A DNA stretch of 58,331 nucleotides from Polyangiaceae bacterium. Lineage in GTDB: Bacteria; Myxococcota_A; Polyangia; Polyangiales; Polyangiaceae. The stretch's first letter is position 1; the number at the start of each line of letters is the position of its first letter. The stretch spans positions 1 through 58,331 of the forward strand of contig JABFXY010000071.1 of assembly GCA_013361525.1 (NCBI GenBank). Reading direction: 5' to 3'. Shown piece by piece: positions 51,266-58,331 of the stretch. Under the pieces are notes generated by a model, which ran no database searches, was not told the DNA's origin, and saw nothing but the letters and a program-made list of their open reading frames with translations. A program made the position numbers and the translations under genes.

Positions 51266-52000
51266 TCACGCTTGAGAGGGCATGTTCCTCGACGGCTGGT
51301 TCGGATCGTAGACGACCCACAACGTCTCGCCGATCGCGAGCGGCTCCACCGTCTTCCACCCGCCTTTGGCTTCGCCGTCGGCCGTCGAGAAGGCGTAGAG
51401 CATTCGCATCACCGGCTCGTCGTTCACGCTCGATGCCGTGGGAACGACCTCGTAGACACGGGCGAGCGCACAATGGCCGCGACGATAGAGCCGCTGTGCC
51501 CTCAGTGCGGATACGAGCCCGAAGAGAAACAGGGGCAGCCCGAATGCGACGAAACCGAGGGGCAGGAAGATCATTCCGCCGATCGAGGTCGACGCTTCCC
51601 CAGGGAGCCGGGCGCGAGATGGCTTCTCTCGATCGTATTCGATGGTGAGCGTGGCCTTTTCGCGTGCTCTCGCGATGACTTCATCGTTCGTCGTCGTGAC
51701 GGTCGCCTTGTGTTTTAGGCCGCGCGCGTCCTCGAACGCGACGACGATCTCGTACAGGGACTCGTCGTTGACCTCGGTCGACGTCTCTCGCACCTCGACG
51801 CTTCGTGCGTCGGTGCGCACGCCGCGTTCGTCGAGCGCCCAGTCCTCCCACGGCGGTCGCAGGATGGCGAGCATCATTGCCAGCATGAGCAGCGGGAGGA
51901 ACGTGAAGGCCCCGCCGAATATCACGAGGAAACCCGCATTCCAGCTCGCTGCGGAAAGCAAGCTGGCCGGGCGTGGCGGTGGGGGAGGCTGTCGAAACAC
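51266..52000 (-). CDS. DUF3592-like membrane protein
   Basis: 244 residues, GTG start (reads MFRQPPPPPRPASLL). Two membrane helices (about 20-48, FLVIFGGAFTFLPLLMLAMM, and about 142-165, GGMIFLPLGFVAFGLPLFLF) flank a strand-rich domain with VNDESLYEIVVAFEDARGLK and ATLTIEYDREKPSRARLPGE, the DUF3592 pattern. A second similar soluble region ends in IGETLWVVYDPNQPSRNMPS, so the domain is partly duplicated. Function unknown; related proteins occur in many bacterial membranes. It lies alone between the rsbR upstream region and the divergent SDR gene. Confidence 0.75.
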   Translation of the reverse strand: MFRQPPPPPRPASLLSAASWNAGFLVIFGGAFTFLPLLMLAMMLAILRPPWEDWALDERGVRTDARSVEVRETSTEVNDESLYEIVVAFEDARGLKHKATVTTTNDEVIARAREKATLTIEYDREKPSRARLPGEASTSIGGMIFLPLGFVAFGLPLFLFGLVSALRAQRLYRRGHCALARVYEVVPTASSVNDEPVMRMLYAFSTADGEAKGGWKTVEPLAIGETLWVVYDPNQPSRNMPSQA

Positions 52001-52099
52001 GCGTGTTGCGTACCGCTATCAGCGCTCGCCGGAGGGGGTCAATCGGCGGCGCCTCAGGTGCGCCTTGCGAGCTCTCGGGTTCGGCGGTAGCCCGATGCG

Positions 52100-52789
52100 A
52101 TGGGCAAGACGATCCTCGTAGGTGGTTTCGGTCCGGGAATCTCCACGGCGGTGGCCGAGAAGTTCGGCGCGGAGGGGTACGCGGTTGCGCTCGCCGCGCG
52201 CAATGCGGAGCGGCTCGACGCAGGTGTTCGGGAGCTCACGAAGAAGGGTATTCGTGCGGCGGCATTCCCCGCCGATCTGAGCGACGCAGCGGCCGTTCGC
52301 GCATTGGTCGACAAGGTGCGAACCAGCCTCGGGCCGGTGTCGGTGTTGCAATGGACGGCCTATGGCTCGTCCGCCGGCGACATCGTGAAGGCCGACGAAA
52401 AGGAGATCCGCGCTGCGTTGGATATTGCGGTGACGGGGCTTCTCGCCGCCGTCCAGGCCGCCATGCCCGATCTACAAAAGGCCGAGGAGGCCGGCGTCCT
52501 CGTGACGAACGGTGGGCTCGGGTTGTTCGACCCCAATGTCGATGCAATGGCGGTGCAATGGAACGCAATGGGGCTCGCGGTCGCCAATGCAGCGAAGCAC
52601 AAGCTCGTCGGGTTGCTCTCGCACCGCTTGAAGGCCGACGGAATCTACGTCGGTGAGGTCATGGTCCTCGGAACCGTGAAGGGCACCCCGTGGGACAGTG
52701 GACAGGCGACCATTGACCCTGCGCAGGTGGCCGAGAAGTTCTGGACGCTGTTCAAGCAACGAACCGAGCCGTTTGCACAAATCGGGTGA
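52100..52789 (+). CDS. SDR-fold protein lacking the catalytic tyrosine
   Basis: 229 residues. The N-terminal Rossmann fold has the cofactor motif LVGGFGPGISTAVAEKFGAE (GxxxGIS) and VALAARNAERLDAGVRELTK, then FPADLSDAAAVRALVDKV. The usual NAAG becomes LQWTAYGSSA. In the active-site region LVTNGGLGLFDPNVDAMAVQ then GLAVANAAKHKLVGLLSHRL, the YxxxK pair is missing its Tyr. It should bind NAD(P) but may not be a normal dehydrogenase; it could be a regulator or use another residue. It stands alone between a divergent DUF3592 gene and the convergent OmpA-like gene. Confidence 0.78.
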   Translation: MGKTILVGGFGPGISTAVAEKFGAEGYAVALAARNAERLDAGVRELTKKGIRAAAFPADLSDAAAVRALVDKVRTSLGPVSVLQWTAYGSSAGDIVKADEKEIRAALDIAVTGLLAAVQAAMPDLQKAEEAGVLVTNGGLGLFDPNVDAMAVQWNAMGLAVANAAKHKLVGLLSHRLKADGIYVGEVMVLGTVKGTPWDSGQATIDPAQVAEKFWTLFKQRTEPFAQIG

Positions 52790-52818
52790 TTGCCCGCTTC
52801 GTCTTCGGCGAGCTCACC

Positions 52819-53697
52819 TCAGAAGCTGGTGGGCTCGCCCTGCTCGAGGACGCGGAATTGTACGCGGCGGTTCTTCTCGAAGGCTTCGGGCGTCTTGCGC
52901 GAGTCCAAGGGATCGTTGGCTCCGAGTCCTTTCGCGACGAGTCGCTCTGAAGAGACGCCCTTCTTCACGAGGTACCTCATGACCGCGCGCGCGCGGGCAA
53001 GGCTCAGCGTCTTCGGATTGGGCTCGGTGGCATCGGTATGGGCCTCGACCGCGATGCGCTTGAGCTCGGGGTGCTCCGAGATGACCTTTGCGATTTCGTC
53101 GAGCACCGGCTGCGACGCTTTGTTGATGTCGGCGCTGCCTGAAGCGAACTCGATCTTTTGGATGACGGGAATTCCACTTGTCGAGCTGACGATCACCTTC
53201 GGGCAGCCATTCGATTTGGGCGGGCCCACAGCGCCAGCCTCCAGCGGACAGGCGTCAATCGGATCCGCAATGCCGTCGCCGTCGCTGTCACGCGTCGAAT
53301 CGTCGCTCGCCGGGCCCGCGGAGGCTGTTGTGGTCGGGGCCGGTACCGGCTCCGAAATCGATGCAACCTCCGTTGCGCTCGGCACTGGCGGCGATTCCGC
53401 GGGCTCCGAGGCCGAGCTGCAGCCGACGCCGAGTGTCGCGACCAAGACCGGCAGGTGCCGCGTGCGCTTTTTGGAGGGCTCACGAAAGACGGCATTGCCG
53501 TCCTGGTCGGTGCGGATGCGAACACACGGCGCATGATCGCCGCCGAACAAGAGCGCCAACGCGTGCGCGCGTTTTTCACCGAGGCGGCGCAGGTCCAGGA
53601 CTTCTTTGTCGCACGTTGGGCAATGCCGCCCGCGCGCGGTCGGGCGCATCCGTTCCCACGGAACGGTGCACGCGGTCGGAACGCGGATTGCGGACAT
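52819..53697 (-). CDS. OmpA-family protein with N-terminal Cys motif
   Basis: 292 residues. The N-terminal 60 residues carry CTVPWERMRPTARGRHCPTC DKEVLDLR, a Cys-rich module seen at the start of many Polyangia regulators and envelope proteins. A hydrophobic stretch HLPVLVATLGVGC (about 82-94) may anchor the protein. After an acidic linker with DSDGDGIADPIDACP (a thrombospondin-3-like calcium repeat), the C-terminal OmpA domain (about 175-285) reads IEFASGSADINKASQPVLDE, AVEAHTDATEPNPKTLSLAR, VMRYLVKKGVSSERLVAKGL, and should bind peptidoglycan. Unusually the Cys module and the OmpA domain lie on opposite sides of the predicted anchor. Confidence 0.82.
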   Translation of the reverse strand: MSAIRVPTACTVPWERMRPTARGRHCPTCDKEVLDLRRLGEKRAHALALLFGGDHAPCVRIRTDQDGNAVFREPSKKRTRHLPVLVATLGVGCSSASEPAESPPVPSATEVASISEPVPAPTTTASAGPASDDSTRDSDGDGIADPIDACPLEAGAVGPPKSNGCPKVIVSSTSGIPVIQKIEFASGSADINKASQPVLDEIAKVISEHPELKRIAVEAHTDATEPNPKTLSLARARAVMRYLVKKGVSSERLVAKGLGANDPLDSRKTPEAFEKNRRVQFRVLEQGEPTSF

Positions 53698-53763
53698 CGT
53701 CGCGAGTATATCGGCAGGAGCCCCAGGCCTCGCTCGCCCGCACGAAATCGCCGGATTTGCGTG

Positions 53764-54519
53764 TCAGGGCGGCGTGACGGGCTGCGCCTCGCTGCTGCTC
53801 GAAGCCATCGCCGCGGCCCATGCGGCTCGCGCATCGAAGCCGCGTGCAGCGAAGCGCGGCGCATAATCGCGCTCGACCGCTCGCTCGAGGATTTCGCGGT
53901 AGCGCGCGATCGGCATCAGGCCCCAGGCTCGGTCTTCGTCGGGTATCGCGTTGTGTTTCGAGCCGCCCTTCGGCGCGTATCCCTTGTAGATGCGCGCGAA
54001 CATGCGTGGCAGCTCGCTGGTTACGAGCTTTCGCACGGCGGGCGCGCAGGGCATCTCGAGCAAATGATCGAGCAGCGCCCAACCGAAATCGCGGTGGCGC
54101 ACCTCGTCGCGTAGGACGCGATCGAGCGTTTTGCGAGCGCTGGGTACGGTGCAGCCCTCGCGTAGAACCTTGAAGAGCGGCACGGCGACCGTCTCACCGA
54201 GGCAGAACACGTCGACGCCGGTCCGCGCAATCGAGAGCTCGAGCGGCTCGCCCTCGTTTCGACGGAGCTGGAGGGACTCGCGTGGGATGGGTGCGGTGAC
54301 GTTTCCGCCGGCCGCGAGCAGTGTTCGGTGGCTCATGCTGGCGTGCGCGAGCTCGTCCTTCACGATGCGAAGGCCGGCGTGGATGAGATCGGGTGAAGCG
54401 CCGACCTGGATCAACCAATGCGTCAAATGGTGCGTTATCGCGGCGGAGCGATACTCCGCCTCGACCCGCCGCGCCCACTCTCGCTGAACCTCGCTGCTCG
54501 CTTTGGTGCGTCCTGCCAT
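53764..54519 (-). CDS. Ferritin-like diiron protein
   Basis: 251 residues without a signal. A four-helix ferritin-like fold is suggested by EAEYRSAAITHHLTHWLIQV, IHAGLRIVKDELAHASMSHR (E...ExxH), LGETVAVPLFKVLREGCTVP (Glu) and LDRVLRDEVRHRDFGWALLD (ExxH). The two E..ExxH pairs would bind two irons. The C-terminal third (PRMFARIYKGYAPKGGSKHN) is outside the bundle. Such proteins include oxygenases and oxidases; no substrate can be named. It lies 6 bp downstream of the Cys-rich lipoprotein gene on the same strand. Confidence 0.75.
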   Translation of the reverse strand: MAGRTKASSEVQREWARRVEAEYRSAAITHHLTHWLIQVGASPDLIHAGLRIVKDELAHASMSHRTLLAAGGNVTAPIPRESLQLRRNEGEPLELSIARTGVDVFCLGETVAVPLFKVLREGCTVPSARKTLDRVLRDEVRHRDFGWALLDHLLEMPCAPAVRKLVTSELPRMFARIYKGYAPKGGSKHNAIPDEDRAWGLMPIARYREILERAVERDYAPRFAARGFDARAAWAAAMASSSSEAQPVTPP

Positions 54520-54525
54520 TCGTCT

Positions 54526-55410
54526 TTACACACCGTCTGGTGGGGCGACGCAGATGGCAGCGTCGCCGCCACAAGCATCGCACGGCGCATTCCAGCACGG
54601 ATTGTAGACGATGGGGGTGCACGTCGTGTCGCCGTCGCAGGTGTCGGCGGTGCAATCGGCGCTGGGATAACAACCCTCGGCAAACATCACCGCGGGCCCT
54701 TCTCCGCAGCCGGGGACGAGCCAACGACAGCTCGTGTCGGCGCTGCAGAGGGACGAGCTCGTGTAGCTCGAGCAGTCCGGTGTTTTGGGCGTACAGGGAG
54801 GGGCATCATAGGTCCAATGCGAGGTCTCGTCGTCGAACTCGCAGGTCACTTGAACCAGCGCCGGCCCGCATGCGGTCTCGAGCTCGTAGCTGCAGAAGTC
54901 GCTCCACGCGTCGCAGGGCGAGCCCTCTTCCGGCGCGGCCTCGGGACAAGGAACGGGCGGATTGCAGCTCTCGATCTCGGTGTTGTGGACGTTCCAAACA
55001 CCATTTTCACAGTTCGCGATGAGCTCGTCGCCGCACTCGTTGAACTCGTAGGTGCACTGGATCGCTTCGCCGCAGCTGTCGCCCTCGCCGGGCGCCGTCT
55101 CGGGACACTCGGGCGGGGGAGGTGGGTTGCACGTTCCACCCGTCTGCACGCTCCAGGTGAGATCGTCGCCGCACGTCGCCGTCCTTTCGAGCTCACATTC
55201 GCCGTCGTAGACGCACTCGAGCCCGGCCTCGTCGCAGCTGGCGCCGGACGACGGTGCTTGCGTCGGACACTCCGTAAAGGGCGGATTCGTGATCTCGCTG
55301 TCGCAGCCCGCGATGCCGCCCGCACCTATCGACGCCGTGACCACAAAAGCCGCGCGGAGCGCTCGCTTCTTGTTCTTCTTCGTGCGCGGACTGGGGCTCT
55401 TTTGATCCAT
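54526..55410 (-). CDS. Cysteine-rich lipoprotein
   Basis: 294 residues from ATG at 55408-55410 (MDQKSPSPRTKKNKKRALRA), a basic n-region leading to FVVTASIGAGGIAGC (lipobox). The mature part has about 28 Cys in repeats that begin with ECP-T/E-x-AP-x-x-G-x-SC, for example TECPTQAPSSGASCDEAGLE, PECPETAPGEGDSCGEAIQC and PCPEAAPEEGSPCDAWSDFC, each followed by a Trp-containing strand (LTWSVQTGG, GVWNVHNTE, SHWTYDAPP). Three duplicated disulfide modules are thus visible, and a further Cys-rich C-terminus (CSSYTSSSLCSADTSCRW). Probably a surface-exposed lipoprotein of unknown function. Same strand as the ferritin-like gene. Confidence 0.8.
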   Translation of the reverse strand: MDQKSPSPRTKKNKKRALRAAFVVTASIGAGGIAGCDSEITNPPFTECPTQAPSSGASCDEAGLECVYDGECELERTATCGDDLTWSVQTGGTCNPPPPPECPETAPGEGDSCGEAIQCTYEFNECGDELIANCENGVWNVHNTEIESCNPPVPCPEAAPEEGSPCDAWSDFCSYELETACGPALVQVTCEFDDETSHWTYDAPPCTPKTPDCSSYTSSSLCSADTSCRWLVPGCGEGPAVMFAEGCYPSADCTADTCDGDTTCTPIVYNPCWNAPCDACGGDAAICVAPPDGV

Positions 55411-55509
55411 GATCGCCACTCCATACGCTGGCCCGTTGGGGCACATAAAGCTGCGGGAAAAGCAGGAATGGTGGAGCGACCATCAAGAGCCGTGCCGTCG
55501 GCGTGTTGG

Positions 55510-56514
55510 TCAGAGGCCGAAAAAGAAGTTGCGGATGCCGTCGCCGGCGAAGGCCGGCCATGGGTGGCCACCTTCGTGCTGGCACCACCGCACCGGGTTT
55601 TCGCAGCCCTGGTATTCGACACATGGAGATGGCTCGACGGGTGTGCTCGCAGCCCCCGTGCAGCCGTTCGCCGCGAGCCAGTAGTCGCGGCTCGCGATGC
55701 CTTGTTCGAGCGGGACCGTCGTGTCGTTCTCGCCGTGGACAATCATCGCCGCGACGGCGTCGCCGCAGTTGGTCCACGGCCCGCCGCCGGCGGCGGACGC
55801 GATGGCGCGAAAAGACTCCGGTCGCGAACAGGCGAGCAGGTTGGTGAAGAAGGCACCATTGCTTTGCCCGGCAGCGAAGACGCGCTCCGTGTCGATGCAA
55901 TGGCTCTGTTCCAAATCGATCAGAATCGCGTCGACCAATGCGATGTCGTCGGTGTTCTCTTCGAGCTCCCACGCGACGCCGCCCGCGGTCGGGTGCAGGT
56001 TCGCTTGCGGATAGACGTAAAGCGCCGGCTCCGGCCCCGTGAGGCCATATTGTTGAGCGGCGGCTTCGGACGTGCCGCTGCCGCCGTGAAAGCCCATCAA
56101 CACGGGGACGGGTGTGAGGCCGTCGAGCGCCGTCGGGACGACGAGCAGATAGGTGCGCTCCTCGCCGTCGACCGTCAGCGATTTCGTCGTCGTCCCGGCG
56201 GGCGTCGGCATGCCACATCCCATCGAGCCGCCGCCGGTGCCCGCGCCGCCGCCTCCCGTCGTCGTGGTCGGCTCTTCCGTCGAGCCGCCAGCGCCGCCCG
56301 TCGATCCGCCCGAGCCGCCCGTCATTCCCGACGCGCCGGCTCCACCCGTTCCATTGGCGCCGGCGCCGGTCGCGCCTGCTCCTCCGGTGTCGGGGCCGGC
56401 GCCGCCGGCTGCACCGGCTCCCGCGCCCGAATCGCCGCAACTCGTCAATGCGGTCGCAAACAGAACCGGGAGAACGAACCTCGCCGAAGACGCGCCACGC
56501 TGCCGCTGCTCCAT
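55510..56514 (-). CDS. PHB-depolymerase/feruloyl-esterase-like lipoprotein (LpqC family)
   Basis: 334 residues. A signal with lipobox (ALTSC, near 26) is followed by a long Gly/Ala/Thr stalk (about 28-100). The alpha/beta-hydrolase domain contains VPVLMGFHGGSGTSEAAAQQ (oxyanion), nucleophile elbow FAAGQSNGAFFTNLLACSRP (GxSxG), MIVHGENDTTVPLEQG (Asp) and WCQHEGGHPWPAFAGDGIRN (His). The triad is complete, so it should be an active extracellular esterase, of the polyhydroxybutyrate-depolymerase/feruloyl-esterase class. Extra Cys suggest disulfides. It is anchored on the cell surface, consistent with degrading polymers or prey material. It is 100 bp upstream of the Cys-rich lipoprotein gene. Confidence 0.88.
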   Translation of the reverse strand: MEQRQRGASSARFVLPVLFATALTSCGDSGAGAGAAGGAGPDTGGAGATGAGANGTGGAGASGMTGGSGGSTGGAGGSTEEPTTTTGGGGAGTGGGSMGCGMPTPAGTTTKSLTVDGEERTYLLVVPTALDGLTPVPVLMGFHGGSGTSEAAAQQYGLTGPEPALYVYPQANLHPTAGGVAWELEENTDDIALVDAILIDLEQSHCIDTERVFAAGQSNGAFFTNLLACSRPESFRAIASAAGGGPWTNCGDAVAAMIVHGENDTTVPLEQGIASRDYWLAANGCTGAASTPVEPSPCVEYQGCENPVRWCQHEGGHPWPAFAGDGIRNFFFGL

Positions 56515-56687
56515 GAACCAACGCTCTCATGCATTGCGCGTCTTGCGATCACCGAAAACTAGCAAAGGGCGTCGTATACGCGTGTCACATAAAAAGGCTC
56601 TCTCGCTGGATTGCCTATTTGCCGTCGCTCGCAATTTGAAGTCGCGCGGTGATTCGGTGCGATGAAAGTGATCGCAATGTATCGCGC

Positions 56688-57149
56688 TCAGAGCGTCGCG
56701 AGCACTCGATCGAGGTGGTCGTAGCTCTGACCTGCCCCGTCGGCCATGCCGGTGCCAAGGACCATATCGCGGATTTCCTGTGAGTCGAAGCTCATCACCA
56801 TCGTCATCGTGGTCTTGCCCTCTTGTTCGACCAACGTCGTGGTGACGATTGCCGGAGGCGGCTGGCCATTGAACATCTCGGTGTGGACGGACCGACTGTC
56901 GTTGATTTCTTGATAGGTGCCGGAAAAGGAGAACGAGCTCCCGTCCGGTTGGCCGTAGACGTATTTGAATGTGCCGCCGACCCTCGGGTCGATCTCCACG
57001 CTCAATACCTTGCTGCAGTCGCCGCCGAGCCAGCGTTTGAGGAGCTCGGGCTCCGTCATGGCGCGGTGGACAAGGCGCTTCGGCGCGGCGAACGTGCGCG
57101 TCATCTTGATCTCGTTCGCGACATCCGTGGACACGGTCAGTTTGCTCAT
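56688..57149 (-). CDS. SRPBCC (AHSA1-like) domain protein
   Basis: 153 residues from ATG at 57147-57149, which overlaps the ArsR stop as ATGA. It has the Bet v 1-like/AHSA1 start IKMTRTFAAPKRLVHRAMTE, then ELLKRWLGGDCSKVLSVEID, PRVGGTFKYVYGQPDGSSFS and TTTLVEQEGKTTMTMVMSFD, ending in DGAGQSYDHLDRVLATL, the usual YD(H/R)LD(R/E)xLA C-terminus. Proteins of this kind bind small hydrophobic ligands in a helix-grip pocket. Paired with an ArsR-type HTH gene, it is a common two-gene arrangement of unclear role. Confidence 0.92.
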   Translation of the reverse strand: MSKLTVSTDVANEIKMTRTFAAPKRLVHRAMTEPELLKRWLGGDCSKVLSVEIDPRVGGTFKYVYGQPDGSSFSFSGTYQEINDSRSVHTEMFNGQPPPAIVTTTLVEQEGKTTMTMVMSFDSQEIRDMVLGTGMADGAGQSYDHLDRVLATL

Positions 57150-57532
57150 TGGTCTTCTCGTTTCTTGGCTCGCCGTTTGGTGGGTTGTGCTCGCCGCTTC
57201 GGGACGTCTCTCTCCTCGGCTTTCAGCTCCTCGAGCACGCCGTCGAGGGCGTCGAAGCTCGCCTCCCAGAAGGCGCGGAAGCCGACGATCCACACGCTCG
57301 CTTCGCGCAACGGCGCCGCCTCGAGGTGGCATGGCCGGCGCTGCGCATCGCGGCCGCGCGAGATGAGACCGGCGCGTTCCAGCACCTTCAGGTGCTTCGA
57401 GATCGCCGGCTGACTCATCGCAAAGGGCTCGGCGAGCTCCAGCACCGAGGCGTCCCCCGTGGCGAGCCGAGCGAGGATCGCGCGTCGAGTCGGATCGGCG
57501 AGCGCAGCGAACGTGGCGTCGAGTTGCATCAT
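57146..57532 (-). CDS. ArsR-family HTH regulator
   Basis: 128 residues. Winged HTH: LDATFAALADPTRRAILARL, ASVLELAEPFAMSQPAISKH, LKVLERAGLISRGRDAQRRP. No Cys or His metal site is seen in the recognition helices, so it is not an obvious metal sensor. The C-terminus continues with AFWEASFDALDGVLEELKAE and a basic tail. It overlaps the AHSA1-like gene by 4 bp and should repress that pair. Its upstream region is the repeat-rich right end of the window. Confidence 0.92.
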   Translation of the reverse strand: MMQLDATFAALADPTRRAILARLATGDASVLELAEPFAMSQPAISKHLKVLERAGLISRGRDAQRRPCHLEAAPLREASVWIVGFRAFWEASFDALDGVLEELKAEERDVPKRRAQPTKRRAKKREDQ

Positions 57533-57607
57533 TAGTAACCGTCCAGTTCTATAACCAACTGTTTATATTCGACGGTGCGGTTCGTCAAGTGGGCAGCATG
57601 GATTGCG

Positions 57608-57759
57608 CCGTTCGCGGCGTGGTTCGCGGGCCGTTCTCGCGCGTTCGCGGCGTGGTTGGCGGGCCGTTCCCGCGCGTTCGCGGCGTGGTTCGCGGGCCGT
57701 TCCCGCGCGTTCGCGGCGTGGTTGGCGGGCCGTTCCCGCGGGTTCGCGGCGTGGTTCGC
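57608..57759. repeat. 33-bp minisatellite
   Basis: Four 33-bp units (57619-57651, 57652-57684, 57685-57717 and 57718-57750) plus partial units at both ends. Units differ at only a few bases, with TTCGCGGG and TTGGCGGG alternating. A length of 33 keeps reading frames open on both strands, which explains small open frames of 11-residue repeats there; I do not call them genes. Confidence 0.9.
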
Positions 57760-57768
57760 CACCTCTAC

Positions 57769-57813
57769 GATCCGAAGTCGATGGGTCCAGACTCAACCCA
57801 CCGACTTCGGATC
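57769..57813. repeat. Palindrome A, GATCCGAAGTCG...CGACTTCGGATC
   Basis: An inverted repeat with 18-nt arms and one mismatched pair. The outer 12 nt GATCCGAAGTCG/CGACTTCGGATC are perfect, the centre is GGTCCAGACTC. A diverged relative lies at 57885-57930. Confidence 0.7.
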
Positions 57814-57884
57814 GACGAACCCGCGGAAAGTGCGGTTCACGGCGGCACAGGAAGGTCGGCGGCCCCGGTTTCTGCGGGTGGCAC

Positions 57885-57930
57885 GATCCGAAAATGGCAG
57901 GGTCCAGTCTGGACGCCGGGACTTCGGATC
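57885..57930. repeat. Palindrome B, diverged copy of palindrome A
   Basis: Begins GATCCGAA and ends ACTTCGGATC like palindrome A and keeps GGGTCCAG in the centre, over nearly the same length (46 against 45 nt), but the arms are partly decayed. The pair suggests a small dispersed element. Confidence 0.6.
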
Positions 57931-58063
57931 GCGCGGGACCGCAGTGCGGGGTGCGGCGCGCGCGACCGGCGCGCGCGGCTGGCGCGCGGCTCGTGGGGTT
58001 GGGGGCACGGCTGTGGGGCTTGGACACGCGGCGCGGGGGACGTAACCGCGGCTCCGACCGTCA

Positions 58064-58331
58064 GAGCTCGAGTTGTGGCCGTGTCGGGCGCCATAACTTA
58101 GGTTCCGCCGGGCGGAGCTCAAGTTGTGGCCGCGTCGGGCGCCATAATCTCGGTTCCGCCCGACAGAGCTCAAGTTGTGGCGGCGTCGAGCGCCATAACT
58201 TAGGTTCCGCCGGACGGAGCTCGCGTTGTGGCGCTGTGGTCGTCGGAGCTCGAGTTGTGGCGGCGTGGAGCGCCATAACCTCGGTTCCGCCGGACGAAGC
58301 TCGAGTTGTGGCCGCGTCGGGCCGGAGCGTG
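58064..58331. repeat. 51-bp hairpin-forming repeat array, continuing past the window
   Basis: Units start with GAGCTC or AAGCTC at 58064, 58115, 58166, 58217 (shortened to 29 bp), 58246 and 58297 (cut by the edge). Each full unit holds an inverted pair GTTGTGGC / GCCATAAC separated by 8-10 nt (one G-T wobble), then GGTTCCGCC. Full units are equal in length and contiguous, with no unique spacers, so it is not a CRISPR array. Open frames across it are repetitive and are not called as genes. Confidence 0.88.

Noticed and set aside
57575..58173. Repeat-protein genes across the right-end repeats
   Set aside because: Open frames exist on both strands because 33 and 51 are multiples of three; none has a ribosome binding site or a recognised fold.
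58064..58331. CRISPR array
   Set aside because: Units are contiguous 51-bp repeats without unique spacers, and no cas gene is near.

Overview
The window reads as a chromosome segment from a high-GC, gene-dense, predator-type deltaproteobacterium, most likely Myxococcota (class Polyangia). I base this on strong third-position GC bias, many cysteine-rich lipoproteins with Gly/Ala-rich linkers after the lipobox, a Hanks-type kinase with two kinase domains, TatT-like and TPR lipoproteins, a MshEN/HEAT protein and a PAS-type stressosome. The assignment is by gene style, not by a marker gene. I see no rRNA, tRNA, CRISPR array, transposase or phage gene.

Layout. 1-3.7 kb: a truncated EamA transporter and a beta-propeller lipoprotein (minus) diverge from chrB plus a translationally coupled DUF1259 lipoprotein. 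Two TACAnnTGTA boxes lie in the shared promoter region. 4.1-10.3 kb: a metal (probably copper) handling island with a His/Cys-rich lipoprotein (minus), then an HMA chaperone, a multicopper oxidase, a metal-binding-domain lipoprotein, a TolC-like outer membrane protein, a histidine kinase and a response regulator, several joined by ATGA overlaps. 10.3-11.4 kb: selD, whose active-site residue is encoded by an in-frame TGA followed by a SECIS-like hairpin, so SelD itself is a selenoprotein. 11.4-18.2 kb: TPR, Cys-rich and M23 lipoproteins, a Fur-boxed siderophore-interacting flavoprotein and a DUF4331/propeller pair. 18.4-20.4 kb: dapD-dapE. 20.4-33.2 kb: MshEN-HEAT protein, membrane protein, a triple DsbA-fold protein divergent from a double-kinase protein, and a TatT lipoprotein.

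33.3-35.6 kb: adenosylhomocysteinase downstream of an ArsR-methyltransferase regulator. 35.8-40.1 kb: a four-gene operon of PP2C phosphatase, YegI-like kinase, nicotinamidase-like hydrolase and vWA protein. It resembles the TerY/YegIKL phosphorylation triads with an added cysteine hydrolase and is my best candidate for a little-described system. 40.2-47.5 kb: GT39-like membrane protein, M16 peptidase, PpiC isomerase, PilZ protein and DinG-type helicase. 47.5-50.9 kb: an rsbR-rsbS-rsbT-rsbX stressosome operon. 51.3-57.5 kb: DUF3592 protein, degenerate SDR, OmpA-like protein, ferritin-like protein, Cys-rich lipoprotein, PHB-depolymerase-like esterase and an AHSA1/ArsR pair. 57.5-58.3 kb: no convincing gene, but a 33-bp minisatellite, two related palindromes and a 51-bp hairpin-forming repeat array.

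Convergent gene pairs are often separated by unusual inverted repeats (31.1, 33.2 and 40.1 kb) that probably act as two-way terminators.
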